NCBI GenBank assembly: GCA_023055505.1
Contig: JALIRH010000004.1
Location: 9,667,368-9,731,367, forward strand
Source: Callipepla californica brunnescens
Lineage: Eukaryota > Chordata > Aves > Galliformes > Odontophoridae
Reading direction: 5' to 3'
Length of the DNA: 64,000 bases
Part shown: positions 38,237 to 52,900 of the stretch, piece by piece
How positions within the stretch are numbered: position 1 is the stretch's first letter
How the letters are laid out: each line of letters starts with the position of its first letter
Position numbers and translations under genes: made by a program
Notes under the pieces: generated by a model
Database searches by the model: none
Seen by the model: only the letters and a program-made list of their open reading frames with translations
Told to the model about the DNA's origin: nothing

Positions 38237-40825
38237 TTTATTTAATCTTAATATGTTCTTCTGATGAATATAGTCTAATATATAGTCTTCTATATGAAAA
38301 TTCTCCACTTAATTTGACAGAACTTTGTTTTATACAAATAAGACAATCACCATAAATGTTACATACTGGAGTGTAGGTCAAGGGTGAACAAATGCTACCT
38401 GTTTTGCTATTCAGTTATTTTCACACATCAATGCCTGAAAATACTGTACTCGAAAACAATAACACTGTTTACTGCAGAAATTACTTTGTCTGCTTGAAAG
38501 GATACATCACTTTGGTAAGTTAACCATCATTCACAAAAAGAAAAAAGAAAAAAAATCAAGTATTTATCCTTAATTTGTTCACTGTTCTGCTCATGGCTTC
38601 ACTGAGCTGACATCTAATACAAAACGTGAACAATCATAAGCTTAATACAGTCACCACTGAAAAGACGCTTTCCCTTTCCCCCCTCCTACCCACATTTTTA
38701 ATGCACATTTTTAGCACAGCTGGAACCAAAGCTAAGTGAACTAGTATAGTACAGCGTGTCTCGAGATGTCCTTTAACAAGGGCACAGAACATATTCAGAG
38801 AAACAGATGTACAATAGGAATTGGGGAAAAAAATGAAAGAAGCTCCTCCCTGTCTCTGCTAAGACTCCCTTAGGTCAGCACAGCGGATTTTTAACACAGT
38901 AGCCAACAACATGGTTAAGATAGCAGGATTAATAAAGGTCACACAGCCTCCAAAGGACAACATACGAAGGTAATTTGGTACTACTCTGCCAGCTACCAAC
39001 GTGACTGCAGGAAATGCTTATGAAGATTTTTCAGAAAATAGTATCTGTGATCAGAGAGCCTTGATTAGATTCTCCAGAGGCCACTGAAGGGTCAATTGTT
39101 CAAGAGAAGTTTGTCAGAAAGACAAGGTCTACAGACAGCTTTACAGCCAATAAGTTCCATATTTACCAACCACTTCTGGAAATAAAAAAACAACAAACCC
39201 ACAAAAGAACATAATCACACACACCACACCCAAACCTTTGCTCCTCAGCTCTCTGGTACTCAAGTATGATCACAAGCCTTCAACCAAACCAATCTGTCAC
39301 CCCTGGTCCCACCTTTTAACTCAAAGCACTGCAAGACAGCAAACCATAGTCAACCAAGTAGAATCCTGTCCCCTCCTGTGTGCAAAGCAGTATTCTGATT
39401 TTCATCACCATCCCTACTACCCAAAGCCCTTATTTCAAGGGAGTATTTGGCCGTATGAGTTGTGAGACAACAGTCCTAGGTTTCCTTTAAGTAAGGGAAT
39501 GTTGATCTGAGGTTCGCTCCTCACACCAGCAGCAGCTGACCTCTTGCTTCATCCTGACCTGTACTTCTCCTTGCTGACATCTGCCCGCAGTTCCTGACTG
39601 CTACCTCACCTGCTTTGTTTTAACAGCCTTTGGTGCATTTCAAGACTTGAACAATGTGAGCCAAACTTATGCCCACTTGGCTGCACAGAGAGTTTGCACA
39701 TGTGGAACAAGATATAATGGTTTTGGTTGCAAAAGCTCCGTCTGTGTAAGCTGAACACATTCAGCCTTTCACATCTCAGTCTCAACACAAGCCTTACACA
39801 CCATGTTGGATATTTTTACCACCAGTGACAGACAGGAAACTGTACAGATACCAGATATTCAGCCCCTCAAGTTTTAGCATTGTACATCAGGGGAAAAATA
39901 GTTTAAAATTAAATATTTGTCTACAAAGTGCATGCCTTAGCCTTCAAGTGCCCATTTTTTCCCTCTTCTCCTTTTTTATACAATACCACACTGATGAGAA
40001 CCCAGACTCTCTGCAGTTAGCTATGCCATTGGGACTGCTACTTGCTAAATATAAAAGGTAGCAGAAAAAAAAACAAACAGAATATTTAAGTTTGCCTAAA
40101 CAAACACGTACTCATTCACTACCTACCAGAGAAGCTCACCTCATTATTCGAGATAAGCAGAAGGATTAAGAATAGCTTTTGTGCTCAGTCCACTTTCCAA
40201 AGATCAAAAAGCAGTTAAGATGTAAAGGATTAGAAGATTAATATTTTATGACTCTGGATCTATGGCATTTCTCGAATAGAACAAAAATTGGTGACAGTCA
40301 ACATAAGCATTCACATAAATCAGGTTCAGACACACTTCGGAATCTGCCCTTCCCATCCAGTACAACACTCGAAGCAATGTTTAACTTTACACTGATAATA
40401 TATTAATATCTGAATTGACCCTACTGAGCATCAGCACTTTTTTTTCAGCTCAGAGCAGAGGGAGTACCTGTTAAAGGCACTGAGGCTGAATGTCACCAGC
40501 CATTCCAGTTGAAACCTGTCTGTGGGTACTACACTGAGATCAGTTTCCCTTTAACAAGTTTAAAAGTGGGACCTCTGCAATAAAAGAAACACAAAGACAG
40601 CCCTCCCACGCTTTGCGTAACATACTGAAAGCCATTTCAATGTAAAAAGCCACTTCTCTGTACTGTACATTTCACTCACAATTTCAAACAAGGGGCAAGT
40701 CCTATTAAGGCAGGGAGCTGGTATTGGTTAACATTGCAGTACTCAGACAGTGATGTACAAGACATTTATTTGCAGTATGATGACAATGATATAAATGGGA
40801 AAACAAAAAACTGCCGTGGTTAGTA
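38237..40825 (-). other. AP2A2: AP2A2 3' UTR (inferred)
   Basis: Sequence downstream of the AP2A2 stop on the minus strand. Candidate AATAAA signals (TTTATT on the plus strand) occur at 40765-40770, 56 bases after the stop, and at 38237-38242, about 2.6 kb after it. Mammalian AP2A2 has a long 3' UTR, so the distal site is plausible. No other gene seen here. Confidence 0.45.
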
Positions 40826-40903
40826 TTAAAACTGTTCTGACAGCAATTCACATAATCTCTGAGATACAGCTTCTTTACTTGTTCGTAGTGTGAGTCTGTA
40901 CAT
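40826..40903 (-). CDS. AP2A2: AP2A2 exon w20: C-terminus and stop
   Basis: Acceptor cttttttcag on the minus strand, then [20 protein letters not shown], ending LSEQF and TAA. Last segment of the ear platform subdomain; it includes a conserved Arg implicated in ligand binding. Confidence 0.94.
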   Translation of the reverse strand: MYRLTLRTSKEAVSQRLCELLSEQF

Positions 40904-43900
40904 CTGAAAAAGAACACACAAATACTTATTTTTTTAAACACAGTTTGGTATTCATATTAAATTAATATACCAACAACTAGTGAAAGATAACCAGTTGCTA
41001 TTTAACTGTCCTGTTAGGTTTGATAAGACCTCGTGTTAAAACATGCAGAAAGCAGGCAGTCCATGAGCAATTCAGCTCTTTCAAACCCTTGTTGGGAAAG
41101 CTACCATTGTTCTAATGTTTCTGACCTTTAATGATGAGGCGATGTGTTCCAGATTTGTCTCTCCTTTGAAAGAATTGAGTGTTGTGGAAAAGGCTAAAGA
41201 CTCTTTACTATCACATGTTTGGAAAACAGGAGACCAACGCCCAAAATTTACTTTTGGTCCTCATTTAAATTTGATAAAACCTCTAGCAAAATGCTTTTAC
41301 AGACGTTCTTCCTCTTTTATTAGCCTCATCATTCTTTTACTCTTCTTAAATGACAAAGGGAGTTGTGCTTAGCCTTGTCCAAGGTGCATAAAAGAATAAC
41401 ACTAAACATTTCCAGCCAGTCAGGACGAGCTGCTGCAATCTCATTTCTCATTAAAGCCTGCAGTCACAATTAGCAATTGCAACAGATATTGTCTACAAAC
41501 ACCGTAAGGGGTTTCAGATAAAGACTTGCGTTTTTTTTCAGTTTAGTGCAGAGAAGAACTTGTATTTATGCTGTAGATACGAAGAGATACCTGTGCCTGG
41601 AGGTTGGGTTCAAGGCGCAGCAAGCATCCAATCTGAGTAGTCTTTGTGTGTATGATACCAGCACCAACAAAGTTAGCTGGATTGGGATCGACTTCCTCAA
41701 GTAGGGCTGATCCAAAGCCAATAATCTATGAAAGAGACCCGGAACATTTACATGTGGGGACAAAAGACAAAAATACCAAACTAATTTGTTTCAAGCATTC
41801 AAGACATTAAAGAGATATTAAATGTCAGAAATTTTTAAAGGGATGGAGTTATGATTGATTTTAAGCTGCACATGAAAAGACTTCTGGAAAATTACTGAGA
41901 AACTAGTAAGATTCAATTTAAATCTCTCCTCTTTTGGACAAAGCCACTTCTGCCACCAGTAGAGCTGCTTCTGCTTTGCCTAATGCTACTGCGATGCTGT
42001 TTTGCTAACAAGTGACCCTAGTGTAAATTAAGGCACAAAGTTTTTTCCAGTTCAGTTTTAAGCACTACATTTCTGTTTTAAGCGTGGCGTCAAGTTTCCA
42101 GCTGCTGTAGAAGACTACACTTAATTCAAGCCACATTGAGAAGCAGTTCATTCAGCTCAGCTCTGCCATGGGTTGGTTACATGTGGACAGGATGATCCAA
42201 TTGCTATATAAGCTAAAACGAACAAAGCTTCCTTATACCACTATTCTTACACTATGTGATACTACACTACCACCAACCTTTGCTTTTGTAATCTCTGCAT
42301 CCATCGGGTGCTTTGCTTTAAAGATGTTCTGTACTTCTTGTTTAGGACTGCAAGACAAGGCAAGATGAAAATTTCTTAACATGTAGTATACACAGGATTG
42401 TTCAGCAGCAACTCATTTTATTGGAGGAGCGTGTAGCTCACAAGACTAAGCACGCACAAGCCACACTGACAGTACACCCTTTTACTCTCCTTGGTCTACC
42501 ACAAAACCCCCAAGTGCAAATACAGAAAAGGTCTTACTTGCTCAGTTGCTTCCAACGCTGGAAAAAGTCTTGAGAAGACATCTCTGTTGGCTGGAAAAAC
42601 TTATTCAGTGTGATGGGTAATTTTACTGAAAGATTCTGGAATGTTCCACCGTACCTGCATACAGAGTAGACAGAACACAGTGTGTGCAGTACAAACTGCC
42701 AGCAGTTCCTCAGCCTAAATTAACCAAGCAATCGAGGAAGACCTTTAAGACGCAAATGTCTGATGAGTAAAATCCATCAGATGATGTTACTTCTTAAGTC
42801 ACAGAGTTAATCCAGTGAGGGATGGATTTGTTTGCTCTGTTAGATTGCACGTGAAAGTGAGTTGGCAGAAATTCTAGTAAGAAAATGTTTCAACATCGTT
42901 TGCTGCCCCTCTAGATACACACACCAATTAGGAACAGTTAAGACTTGAATAACAGAATGCAGGCCAGAAACCAGGACTGCAACATGAGTCTTTCCCAAAT
43001 GAAAGATTCTGTTTTTGGCTACGTGCATTTCTTTTCCAAGGTGTGTTGTTTTTTGTTTTTTTTTCCCCCAACAATGTTCCTAGTTTCCAGAAGGAAGAAA
43101 TTTCCACATATATTTGCCATCAAGACTGTTTGCAAAGACAGCTGGCTTAGGTGCATAGCAGAAACAGAAGCATTTCAGATATCTTTATCAGTGGTTGCTT
43201 CTTTGTGAGTTTTTTGGGGTTGGTTGATTTGTATTTTTTTAATCAGACTGTTACAAATGTGTTCCTTCCCTTCTCCAGTAGCTTCAAGTTTTGTTAGATC
43301 AAACGTTCAGGTAAATCATCAGCCCAAGATAGCTTTGGACTTTGTGTGGCTATATCCTACACATCGGTTAGAGAGCCGTGAGCACTGAATCATGCTTTAT
43401 TTGGTTAAATCAATAGCATTTAACTACTGTGGTTTTACCTGAATTGAATGTTCAGAATGGGAGCTTCCATGAAGTCTGACACACATTCAATGTTCACAAC
43501 CTGTTGGACCTGTGCACCTCCATCCACTGTGGGGTCAACAGGTTTTGTCTGAAGATTCAGGCATGAAAAGTAGCTAAGGAAACTGATCAACAAACGAACA
43601 GTATTTTCTATTTTTTAAAAAGTTATGGGTAAATTAAAGAAAGGATTAACTTTGTGTCCGCTGGTTCTCTCTATGCTTCTGAAAATTCAAGGTTTCATTC
43701 TTGTAAAGCTATTTCTTTCCATATTGACCCATCTAGAAGCAATAACTCCCATCATTCCCACCTGTTGGAAAATTCCTTAAGAAAGATGCCCTCCAAAAGG
43801 TTTGAAGGCACTCACTCTACAATGAAAGCCACCAAAAAACCCTATTTTGATGTGAACATCACAGTGATGCTGAGTCCAACAAATGTGGTTAAATACTCTC

Positions 43901-46900
43901 CCAGAAATCTTCAGTTTACAATACAAAGCATTAAGGAGAAGCTATAAATTAAAAGCTTAGTTTCATGTACTGTCATCTTTGAGCACATGCACTCCTCTAC
44001 CTACAGCTCAAGTCAGAAGTCATCTGACAATGCAGGACAGCACACCGGTACCTCAGCAACTTATCAACAGCAGAGAAAGCTAGAATCACATTACATGCTT
44101 ACTCAGAATAATATCCTCTTATTTCCACAGAAAATAAATAAATAAATAAACCCAAAACATTTCTACAACCAGAGTTTTAGAAAGAGTATCTTCCATCTCT
44201 ACTCAACATTTCCATAAAAACTTCCGAAGGGCATCAGCAAGTTCTTATTCCTTCATGTTCAAGCACCCTTGATCCAGCAGCTTTGTTATCCTCACACACT
44301 GCACAAAACACAAAACCTAAAGAATGGGCAGTCAGTACTGCACTGAAGGATATTTGGTTGAAGGTCATCTGAGCAAATTACTGTTGGAGTAAAATTCAAG
44401 AACTGTGTTGATGTCTTATTACCATAGAAAATAAACATACGTCCTGGGAACAAAAGAACAGAGGCATCAGTATCTGTAGGTACATCACGTGTAATCACAC
44501 TGGACTATTTGTGCTTCAGGTATCTCATACACTGACTTTCTACCATTCCTTAAATCATTTTTTTTTTTTTAAATGAAGCATGATCCACAAACATCTTGCC
44601 AAGATACTCACAGCTTAAAATAAAAGAACAGATTAAACAAACCAAGAGACCTCTCCTGCAGTAGCTGTTGCACGGGCACTTAAATAATCAGTGGAAGTCA
44701 TCCAGTTACTGGATAATACTATTTCTATGTTAACAAGTTGTTATGGTTCCAGGAGTGATACAGATGGGAAGAAGTCATGACAGTGCTCTATTCCCAGGTC
44801 TTCACTAGATGCTCTCAGTACCCTGTACATTAATCTATTATGATGGACATATGTCTGAAATGCACTGTGTATCACACTACCACAATAAGCACTACCATAA
44901 AGTAAAAACAAAAAACCAAACCAAACCAGATCATGGAACGGTCCCTTTTAACTCTGGCTGTATCAGTCTTGCAAACAGGCAGCAAGAACTGGAACTGAGA
45001 ATCTCTTAGGCTCCCACTTTCTCTCAGCTACCAGAACAATTGAGAAGTTTAAGAAAACAACGACCCATAAGGGTCATAACGTAAGGGACACACAAACAGC
45101 AAGGATCCCGAGTCAGGCTAGGCCTGAAATCACATTGCCTCTCTACGTCCTAACCCCAACACCACACTGGCTTTGGGCTTGATTAATGCAGACAACCACT
45201 CTGCCTGGAAACTTACCCAGGTTCTGTCGAAATTCGGATTTCAATCCAATCTGTAGCAACTGATTTTCAAAGAGGACTCCATTATTTTTACACACAAACC
45301 TAAAGGAAGAGAGAGCATGTATGTTTTAAATTAAGATACATTAAACAATTTTAGAACGACAAAATTAGGGTTTAAACAGAGGATGAAGATTGTTGTTAAC
45401 CTAGAGAGCATCAGTCTGCAAGAGAGGTCTTTGCAGAAAACTGCAGTTAAAAAAGACAAATGCATTTTGCAACCAAAATCATCACTTGTAGAAGACTAAA
45501 ATAATTGAAATTTCTACTTGATAGGATGCCTGAGAAACTACAAAGAAAGCCACAAATTGCTACACATACACACGCACACACACTATAAAGGACCAGGCAA
45601 CAGACTAGGATTTTTCTTATTCATATTCTTGACAACTTCTGAAATTCATTAGGCTGGTGCAGAATTCAAAAGTTGGTAGCTTTGACTGTTTCAACCTGAA
45701 AGAAAAAAAGAGTTTCCTTGTTTTTATCAGTTCTGTATCATGTATATGTTGACTTGGGAGTTGTATTTTTTTCAGTCATTTTGAGAGAAGCACATTCTGC
45801 AGTGTTTTCAGTCCTTGCGTCTGTCACCCTTCACTTAAAGTAGAAGAGGTGGTCAGCAAACATTAGCCTTTGTCATACAAGGCAGTTAAAACATACTTCC
45901 AAATACGAGTACTTTGAACAGTTTACCCTTTTTTTCCTTTTTTTTTTTTTCTGAATAGTTGCAAAGCTTAATACACAACTGGCATTGCTTTATTTTAAAG
46001 CAGCGGGTGATAGCACTGACTCATACAAGCCAGCTCTAAGCTGTATATTTATTCATCAGCACGTCATAATATACACAGCATCTACAGACGTGTTCTAGTC
46101 ACAACTTCGACAGTATGCTTGTCTACTTCTGCTGGTATTAACACTATAGTTTCGCTTTGTAACTATATTCTTGAAGTTGCCCAGCCTTGCAAGGTTTTAG
46201 TATTGCTTACTTGTGAAAAAGCTCATCAGCATCATGCACAGTATCAGCTGGTTCCTCAGAAACTACCTCAGATGAAGCCAGGTCAGGGCTAGTTCAGGCA
46301 GCACAAAGGAAGAAAGGTGGTAGCGACAGAGACAGCAGGAGTTAGTAAAGACAGCTTAGTGCTTAGTTACTTCTTTTACCTCCTTCCTCAGAAATGGCAC
46401 TGCTGAGTTTAACGCATGAAAAATTAATTAGCTGCCCTAGCTCATTACACCTAGAAAGGTTTTAGGCATTAAATGATTCCCCCCTCCCTCTTCTCTCCCC
46501 CAGCCCACCCCTCCCTGATTGGAAGGAACCAGCAATTCCTCCTGAAGACAGGAGATGGCTGAAGGTGCTCAGCAGCTCAAGTTTATACCTCTTAACAAAA
46601 TCCTTTTACATGGTTAATTGTGACTGTCAAAAAGATTTAGTTCAAAACTGTAAATGTAGATGTATATCGGCTACTGTGAGTGTGAGCTTTGAAGCAGAGA
46701 CCTCATCGACATTAGTGGCATTTCTAACTACAGCCGTGTGATCTATTACAAGTACATCACTTACAATCCTCACAAGTATTTAAAACGTAGGCGAGAATAT
46801 ATGGGCACACAGAGAATGGCTTACTCAAGTAACAGATTTGAAACAGAAGTGACAACAGCATTAAAAAGTGTCAAGAAACTACAAAAGGCAACTTCTCAGT

Positions 46901-49900
46901 AGCATGAGAGAAGTGTTTCATCACCTACAGACAGACAGATTGAGGGGTTGGGCAATGCTATGCTTTCTTCAGCAGAAAGAGAAAACTTTTCAGGAAACTG
47001 CTGTTTATGAAGCTACTGGTCTTAATTAAAAAAAAAAAAAAAAGCATTTAGAAAAAGCTCTAACAAGCTTGCATTGCTTCTTCAAATATTGTGTAGCATA
47101 ACTGAACACCCCTTACTGCCTTCCAAGAGAAATAGAGGATCACATCTTAATTGCTGGAAACCTGCAACAGTATATCGTCTGCTATGAAATTTTGATGAAC
47201 TTCTCAATGGTCCAGGCAGGTCTGCTTCAATAATGATATAGTGCATATTAAGATACACTGCAGATTTGTCGTCACATCAAAGTTTGGTCCTTGGCAATAG
47301 TAACATGTTCTCTGGGCAAAGAACGACAGTTTTTAAGGTATAGTATGATCTCATAATGTTTGTTTCCAGTGTTCTAGAGAAATAACATTTGAGCATAGGC
47401 ACAGTGGCCGTTAATATCAAAGGACTTAATAATACATTCTGCCTGATGCTACGGTTGGCAGTGTAGTTAGGAAGACACTCGTATCAAATCCCCTCAAAAA
47501 ACGAAAAAAAAAGCTTATTTTGTTTTTTGGTTTTTTTTACCCCTGTTTGTCAGACAGTGGCACAACAATTTCAGTATATCTTGAAATTCTGAGAACCAGT
47601 ATCTCCAGATATAAACCAACTCATCGCTGCAGTATCAGTTTGCCATAAGTATGAAGATGCAAGGATACTTTATGGAAACGTGACAAACCTAAGCTGATAC
47701 GCATCAGGGCAGATATCGCCCAAATTCAGGATATATTACTGAGATGCACAGGCAGCTTAGCTTAACAAAGAAGCAAAACCAGCATGAAAGCTAGACAAGA
47801 CTGTGCAGCTAACGTTCTCAGGTTGGTTACTACAGACTCCCATCCCATGAGCAGAGGTATTCGATAAAGATAGCATATCCAGCACAAAGCTCAAGAATAC
47901 CTCTCTTGATGCACAACTACTACCAGGAATGCATTCAACAAACTGGAACAAAGTCAGAAGTTATTTATTGCTTGTATTCCTTTATCTAATCCTGCTTTAG
48001 TAGACAAATGCTTCACCAGATGCCTTAGAGGATGACTTAATTACCTTGCAAAGTTGTCATCAGAACCAGGAGCAAGAGGTGCAACAGCAGAAGCTGAATC
48101 TGAAAATACATCCACCAGCAGGCTACCACTAGAGGAAGGTGGGGGAGCTGAATTGGTGAGAGGGGCTGCACCCAGACCCAGCAGATCCGCAGATGGAGAA
48201 GGAGTAGACTAGGGAAGACAAGATACGTGGAGATCAGATCTTAAAAAATATATAAATTTGCTCCAATAGAACAAATCCAGTGACCGGGAGACAGAATCAT
48301 GCACTGTTAATAAAAAAAGGCTTCATACATGCACAAGTCATGTGCAAGAGCAAAGCAGAGACCAATTGTTAAATGAAGTGTTCATGCATCAGATATTAGC
48401 ACCCTGCTTTATGCCAGATATGACTTGCATCCTCAGCGTGAGATGCGAGAACAACATTTCAGACCTAATTCAAATACAGTCCAACTCAAAGCTTTCATAT
48501 ACTCCAAAGACTGACTTTGATACAGGACAAGAGAAAAACCCCTGGCTAAATTTTTTCAGAACTCAATCAGTAAGATCTACTCAAAACAAAGAGATGAACT
48601 CCTGAGTTCATCTGCAGGCATTCAAGCAAAGATGACATTCAAACTGGTGATGAAGGTAACACAGCAGAATTTCTTAACACTCCTGCAATCAAAGTGAAGC
48701 TCATAAGGCAGAACACAATTTTAAATGGCAGATACATCAGCCAGTTTGGCACATAAAGAAGGTTTGGCATCGTTTCTGCAGGAAAGATATCTGTTCATTC
48801 AAACATAACTCATTTGGAATGTATACTCTTACATACTGTAAGAGTTAAAGGAGTAAGTTGTAAGGCAGGAGGCATGCTAAAATGCTACTGCTTCTCAACT
48901 GTATTTACAAGCACAACCTGTAAATTAGAACAGCAACAAGTGTTATGCCATGGGAATCACTCCTTTTACCAGCCTTAATTGACATTAAAATGAAATGGTT
49001 CAGCACAGAAAAAAAGTGAAGACTTGAGTTCCATAACTGAACAGAAATAGGACTGTCAAATAAACAGTGATTATTGATTTAAGGACATTCAGTCAGGTGC
49101 TGTCCCCTTCTAATAAAATCAACAGTAACCCAAAATAAGATTAAGAAGTAGGTATATTAGACAACATAGAAGAACAGCAGACACTTTAAAAGGAGTAACT
49201 TGAACTTCGAACACCTCACCTTCACTACAGCTTCACCAGCGAGGAAATTTCAATTTTAAGACTACAGCAACATTCCTCAAAATGACAACAAAGAAGGGAC
49301 TACTGTATAGCAAACATTCACAGTCTGAAATTTGAGACAAGCTGCTTTAAGCCCCTAAAAAGCCAAGGAAACCAGTTTTTCCTCACCTGCACACCCTCTG
49401 AGTTAGTGAAGTAAGAACAGATTTTAAACTCACAACAGCACTGGCATTGACAGATGCAGGTTCAGCACTTCCATTCATATCAGAGCTCCTCTCCTTTTTG
49501 ATCTCTTCCAGGTCAGTAACTGTGCCTGGACCTTTCTTCTTCTTGAGTTTAGCCAAAATAGAAGATTCCCTCTCTGGAAAGGGAGGCATTTCTTCTAGCA
49601 CTGTAGCCTTTTCATAGGAAAAAAAAAAAAAAAAAAAAGTATATTAATTATATTTACTGAATAAGCCAAATCAACTTCCCAGTCTTTGAAGAGACATTTG
49701 GGCAAAAGAAGAAACAATTTCCTACACAAAAAATGATAAGTATGTAGCCTGGTACACAGTGGTAGATAAGACTTGCCTTTAAAAGAAATTACTTAAAACT
49801 TCCTGAAAGCAGTTACTTAGACCAACAGGAGCGTATTACCTGTTTGATAAAGTACATTTAATAATAAATAAATGAAGAGGGAGGGAGGAACACTACAGCA

Positions 49901-52900
49901 GACCTACACCAAGACCTGAAACCACGATTTACCCAAGGATCTAGTCAGACTGAGACATCTATTAGCTGTCTAGGATGTGAGTGCCATACTCTGGTCAGAT
50001 CTGGCAGCATCATGTTAAAGCACCTGGAATTTCTGGATACAAAAGAATTCCACACAGAACATTATAAGTTTTGTGCCCATCAGCAAGTAGATTTCACAAA
50101 TCTTCAGAAATAGCCTACATCTGTTTAACACGAGCATTAAAATCCGTAAGGATTAAGCAAGGACTTCCTATTCTGTTTAGTCTCAATTTATGCACTGCCT
50201 CTGCCAAGGGATCTTTAGGCTAGGCTACTTTCCTTCACTCACGCTCAGAGACAACATGAACTTTTTAGTAATCGCAAAGCTAAGAGACATGAACACAACT
50301 GGATCACTGTGGGGAGGAATGGAAGCGGAAGAAATCAGACGATTGGAGAACTTGATTCAATAAATATTCAGTAAATCTTCAAAATGCTTATCAAATCTCT
50401 GAAAACCTAGAATGTTTTTATTAATACAGTCATTTGTCTTATTAAAGAAGTAACACCTTGGATTTTAGTTTTAAATTAAAGAGGGGCACAGCTGAACTAC
50501 GTACACTAAAAAGAACCAGCATCTGTGTTACAGATCTTTAATTGTGCATTAAGATTTCTGAGCAATCAGTTAAGGATTTGTCAAGATTTCTTATTGAGAG
50601 AAGAAAGAGCTGAAGAGTTCTGCATAATGAAAAAAGGTTCTATACCTACCAATATATCAGTACTGGCAATAGTGCTGAGCCTCAAATACTCCACAGCTCT
50701 CTGCTGCAGCTCAACATCAGCATTCTTCAGCTGACTGTCACTACGCAATACATCCTGAATTGTAGTTTTGATCTCTGGAAACAGGTTCACAAACTTGATG
50801 TAGGTGGACAGAAGCAGAGCTCGGGTAGGAACACTACACAGATGAAACTTGGAATGTAGCAAGTTGAACTGGATGAGGGGGCTTGAAAGAGGGGAAGAAA
50901 AATAATTAGTTCAGATTCTGTTGACGTGATAACTGCAGTGGTATTACTATCACGACCAAATCATTTGGTAACTGACTTTTAGAGATATTAAATAGATGGA
51001 TTTGATTTTATTTTATTAAGTACTTCAATGAAATTAAAAGGTATTTTACCTTGATCTTGGATCACCTGCTATCAGATTCCCAAATTCTCCCAAGATGTAG
51101 CCACCTACTTTTACGAGATTCTCATGGCAAGCTGGAGCTTGAAGGGCCTGCAGGAATACATTAATAGTCACTGATTTGTACTGTATTAAAAGAAAAACTC
51201 TTCTCCATCTGTCATTCCCTTGTTTAGTTTCTTAGCCTACTGCTGTATAAGAGCAGGAAATGGTTACACACTCCCAGAAGAATCACCAAATTATTACCCA
51301 GTTTGGTAATTCCCCAGAAAACTCAGGGGAAAAAAAAAGAACACTAAAAAGCTTCCATTTTTACTATATTTCAGAAATTTTCTGGGTAACATAATTCCCT
51401 TACTAATCCATCCAAGTATTCTCACCTCAAAAACAGTCTTTGCCGCGTACCCTTGAACATCATCCCTGTTGATAACAATCTGAATGACTCGGTACCATAC
51501 TTCTTCACTGACGTAGTCACCAGCAATTCGAATCAGATTCAAGATTGTGTCCACATACCAGGTGTAATCCACTGCATACTTCTCTGCTAGAATCGCAACT
51601 TTCAGAACCTGAACACACAAAAGAACCAAGAAGGTTGACTAGCTTCCACTATAACCTGTACATCAGGATTTATTTTATATACATTCAGTGGTATCATGCA
51701 GTAGCACAGGAGCCTCAGTTTCAGATGCACCCTCCAGCCCATCTGCTTCCAGGGCAAAGGCAAAAGATGAACAAAGATTTTGTGCCAGAACACACCAGCT
51801 GCCAGGTACAGAATACTTCTGCAGCAACGCATCTGAATATGATGCATTTGTGGCTGTATATTTGAATGCTTTGTTTGCTGCAAAATCACCAATTAAGCCA
51901 TCACTGAGAGAGCACTGACCAAAAAACCAAAAACTTCTTGAATAAATAAATAAATGGATCATTTCAAGAAAATTTATTCCTTATCTAAACAAAATAACCA
52001 CCACAAGCACAGATCTTGGCTACCATTTCAGAAATGCCACTAACTGCATGTAACACCTTTTGCAATTCCACACGCAGACATCACAGTAGTTTTATAGGCT
52101 ACTGATCAGTGGACTTGAGAAGGACGTAACCCTCAGATCTAAAGATTACATCTACTCAAACATGGATAAACAAACATCAGCACCTCACTTTCAACATGCA
52201 GTGCCCTGAACCTAAAATTAGGTTTTAAAAGTCCTTATTTTCAAGTACTTTCTTCTCCCCTCCTCCATCAGTTTCACCTAAATGAAGAACATTCTTTGCT
52301 GTTAGACTAACGACCTCTGAGTTTGTTTTCAAAACCACAGCCAAAGAACTTTTACCACAAAGTGCACCCCAATCAAGGAATGATACCGAAGTCAGATATA
52401 GAAAATGGAGGAAATAAAATAACTCACAATTTCTTCTCTAATGGAATAATCAGCAGTCTCCAAGTAATTCAGCATTTCAGCCACAATCTGCTGGGCATTG
52501 CTTCGGTCACACATTGCGTACAGGAGATCTACAGCTCTTTGCCGTACGCTCACATCTCTTTCAGTCTGCAGAAGGACACACCACAAAAGGTCAAGGTAAC
52601 TTCACCTTTGTTTGGAAAAGATGCAACTTAGTGAAGAGATGAAACATTAACATTCATGGTCAAATTTTCAAAGTTTTCCATGTGCACAGTGAACTTCTGT
52701 GAATGAGTTTGGAGTCTTCTGTGTACCAGTTAATTGGTACTGCTGGCCACTGATGAACTTTTAACTGGCAGAAATTGACTAACTGTCACCAGGCCAACAG
52801 GCAGTTAATGCCTTGCAGTCTTAAAGTCAAGCTGGCCTCAAATCAAAAGAAGCTCAGATAAAACAGACGTGTATTTTAAGGTTAGACAAATGTACCAATA

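Noticed and set aside
45640..45700. ttaggctggtgcagaattca string resembling a mariner-type terminal repeat
   Set aside because: Too short and no second inverted terminal repeat found nearby; not supportable as an element.
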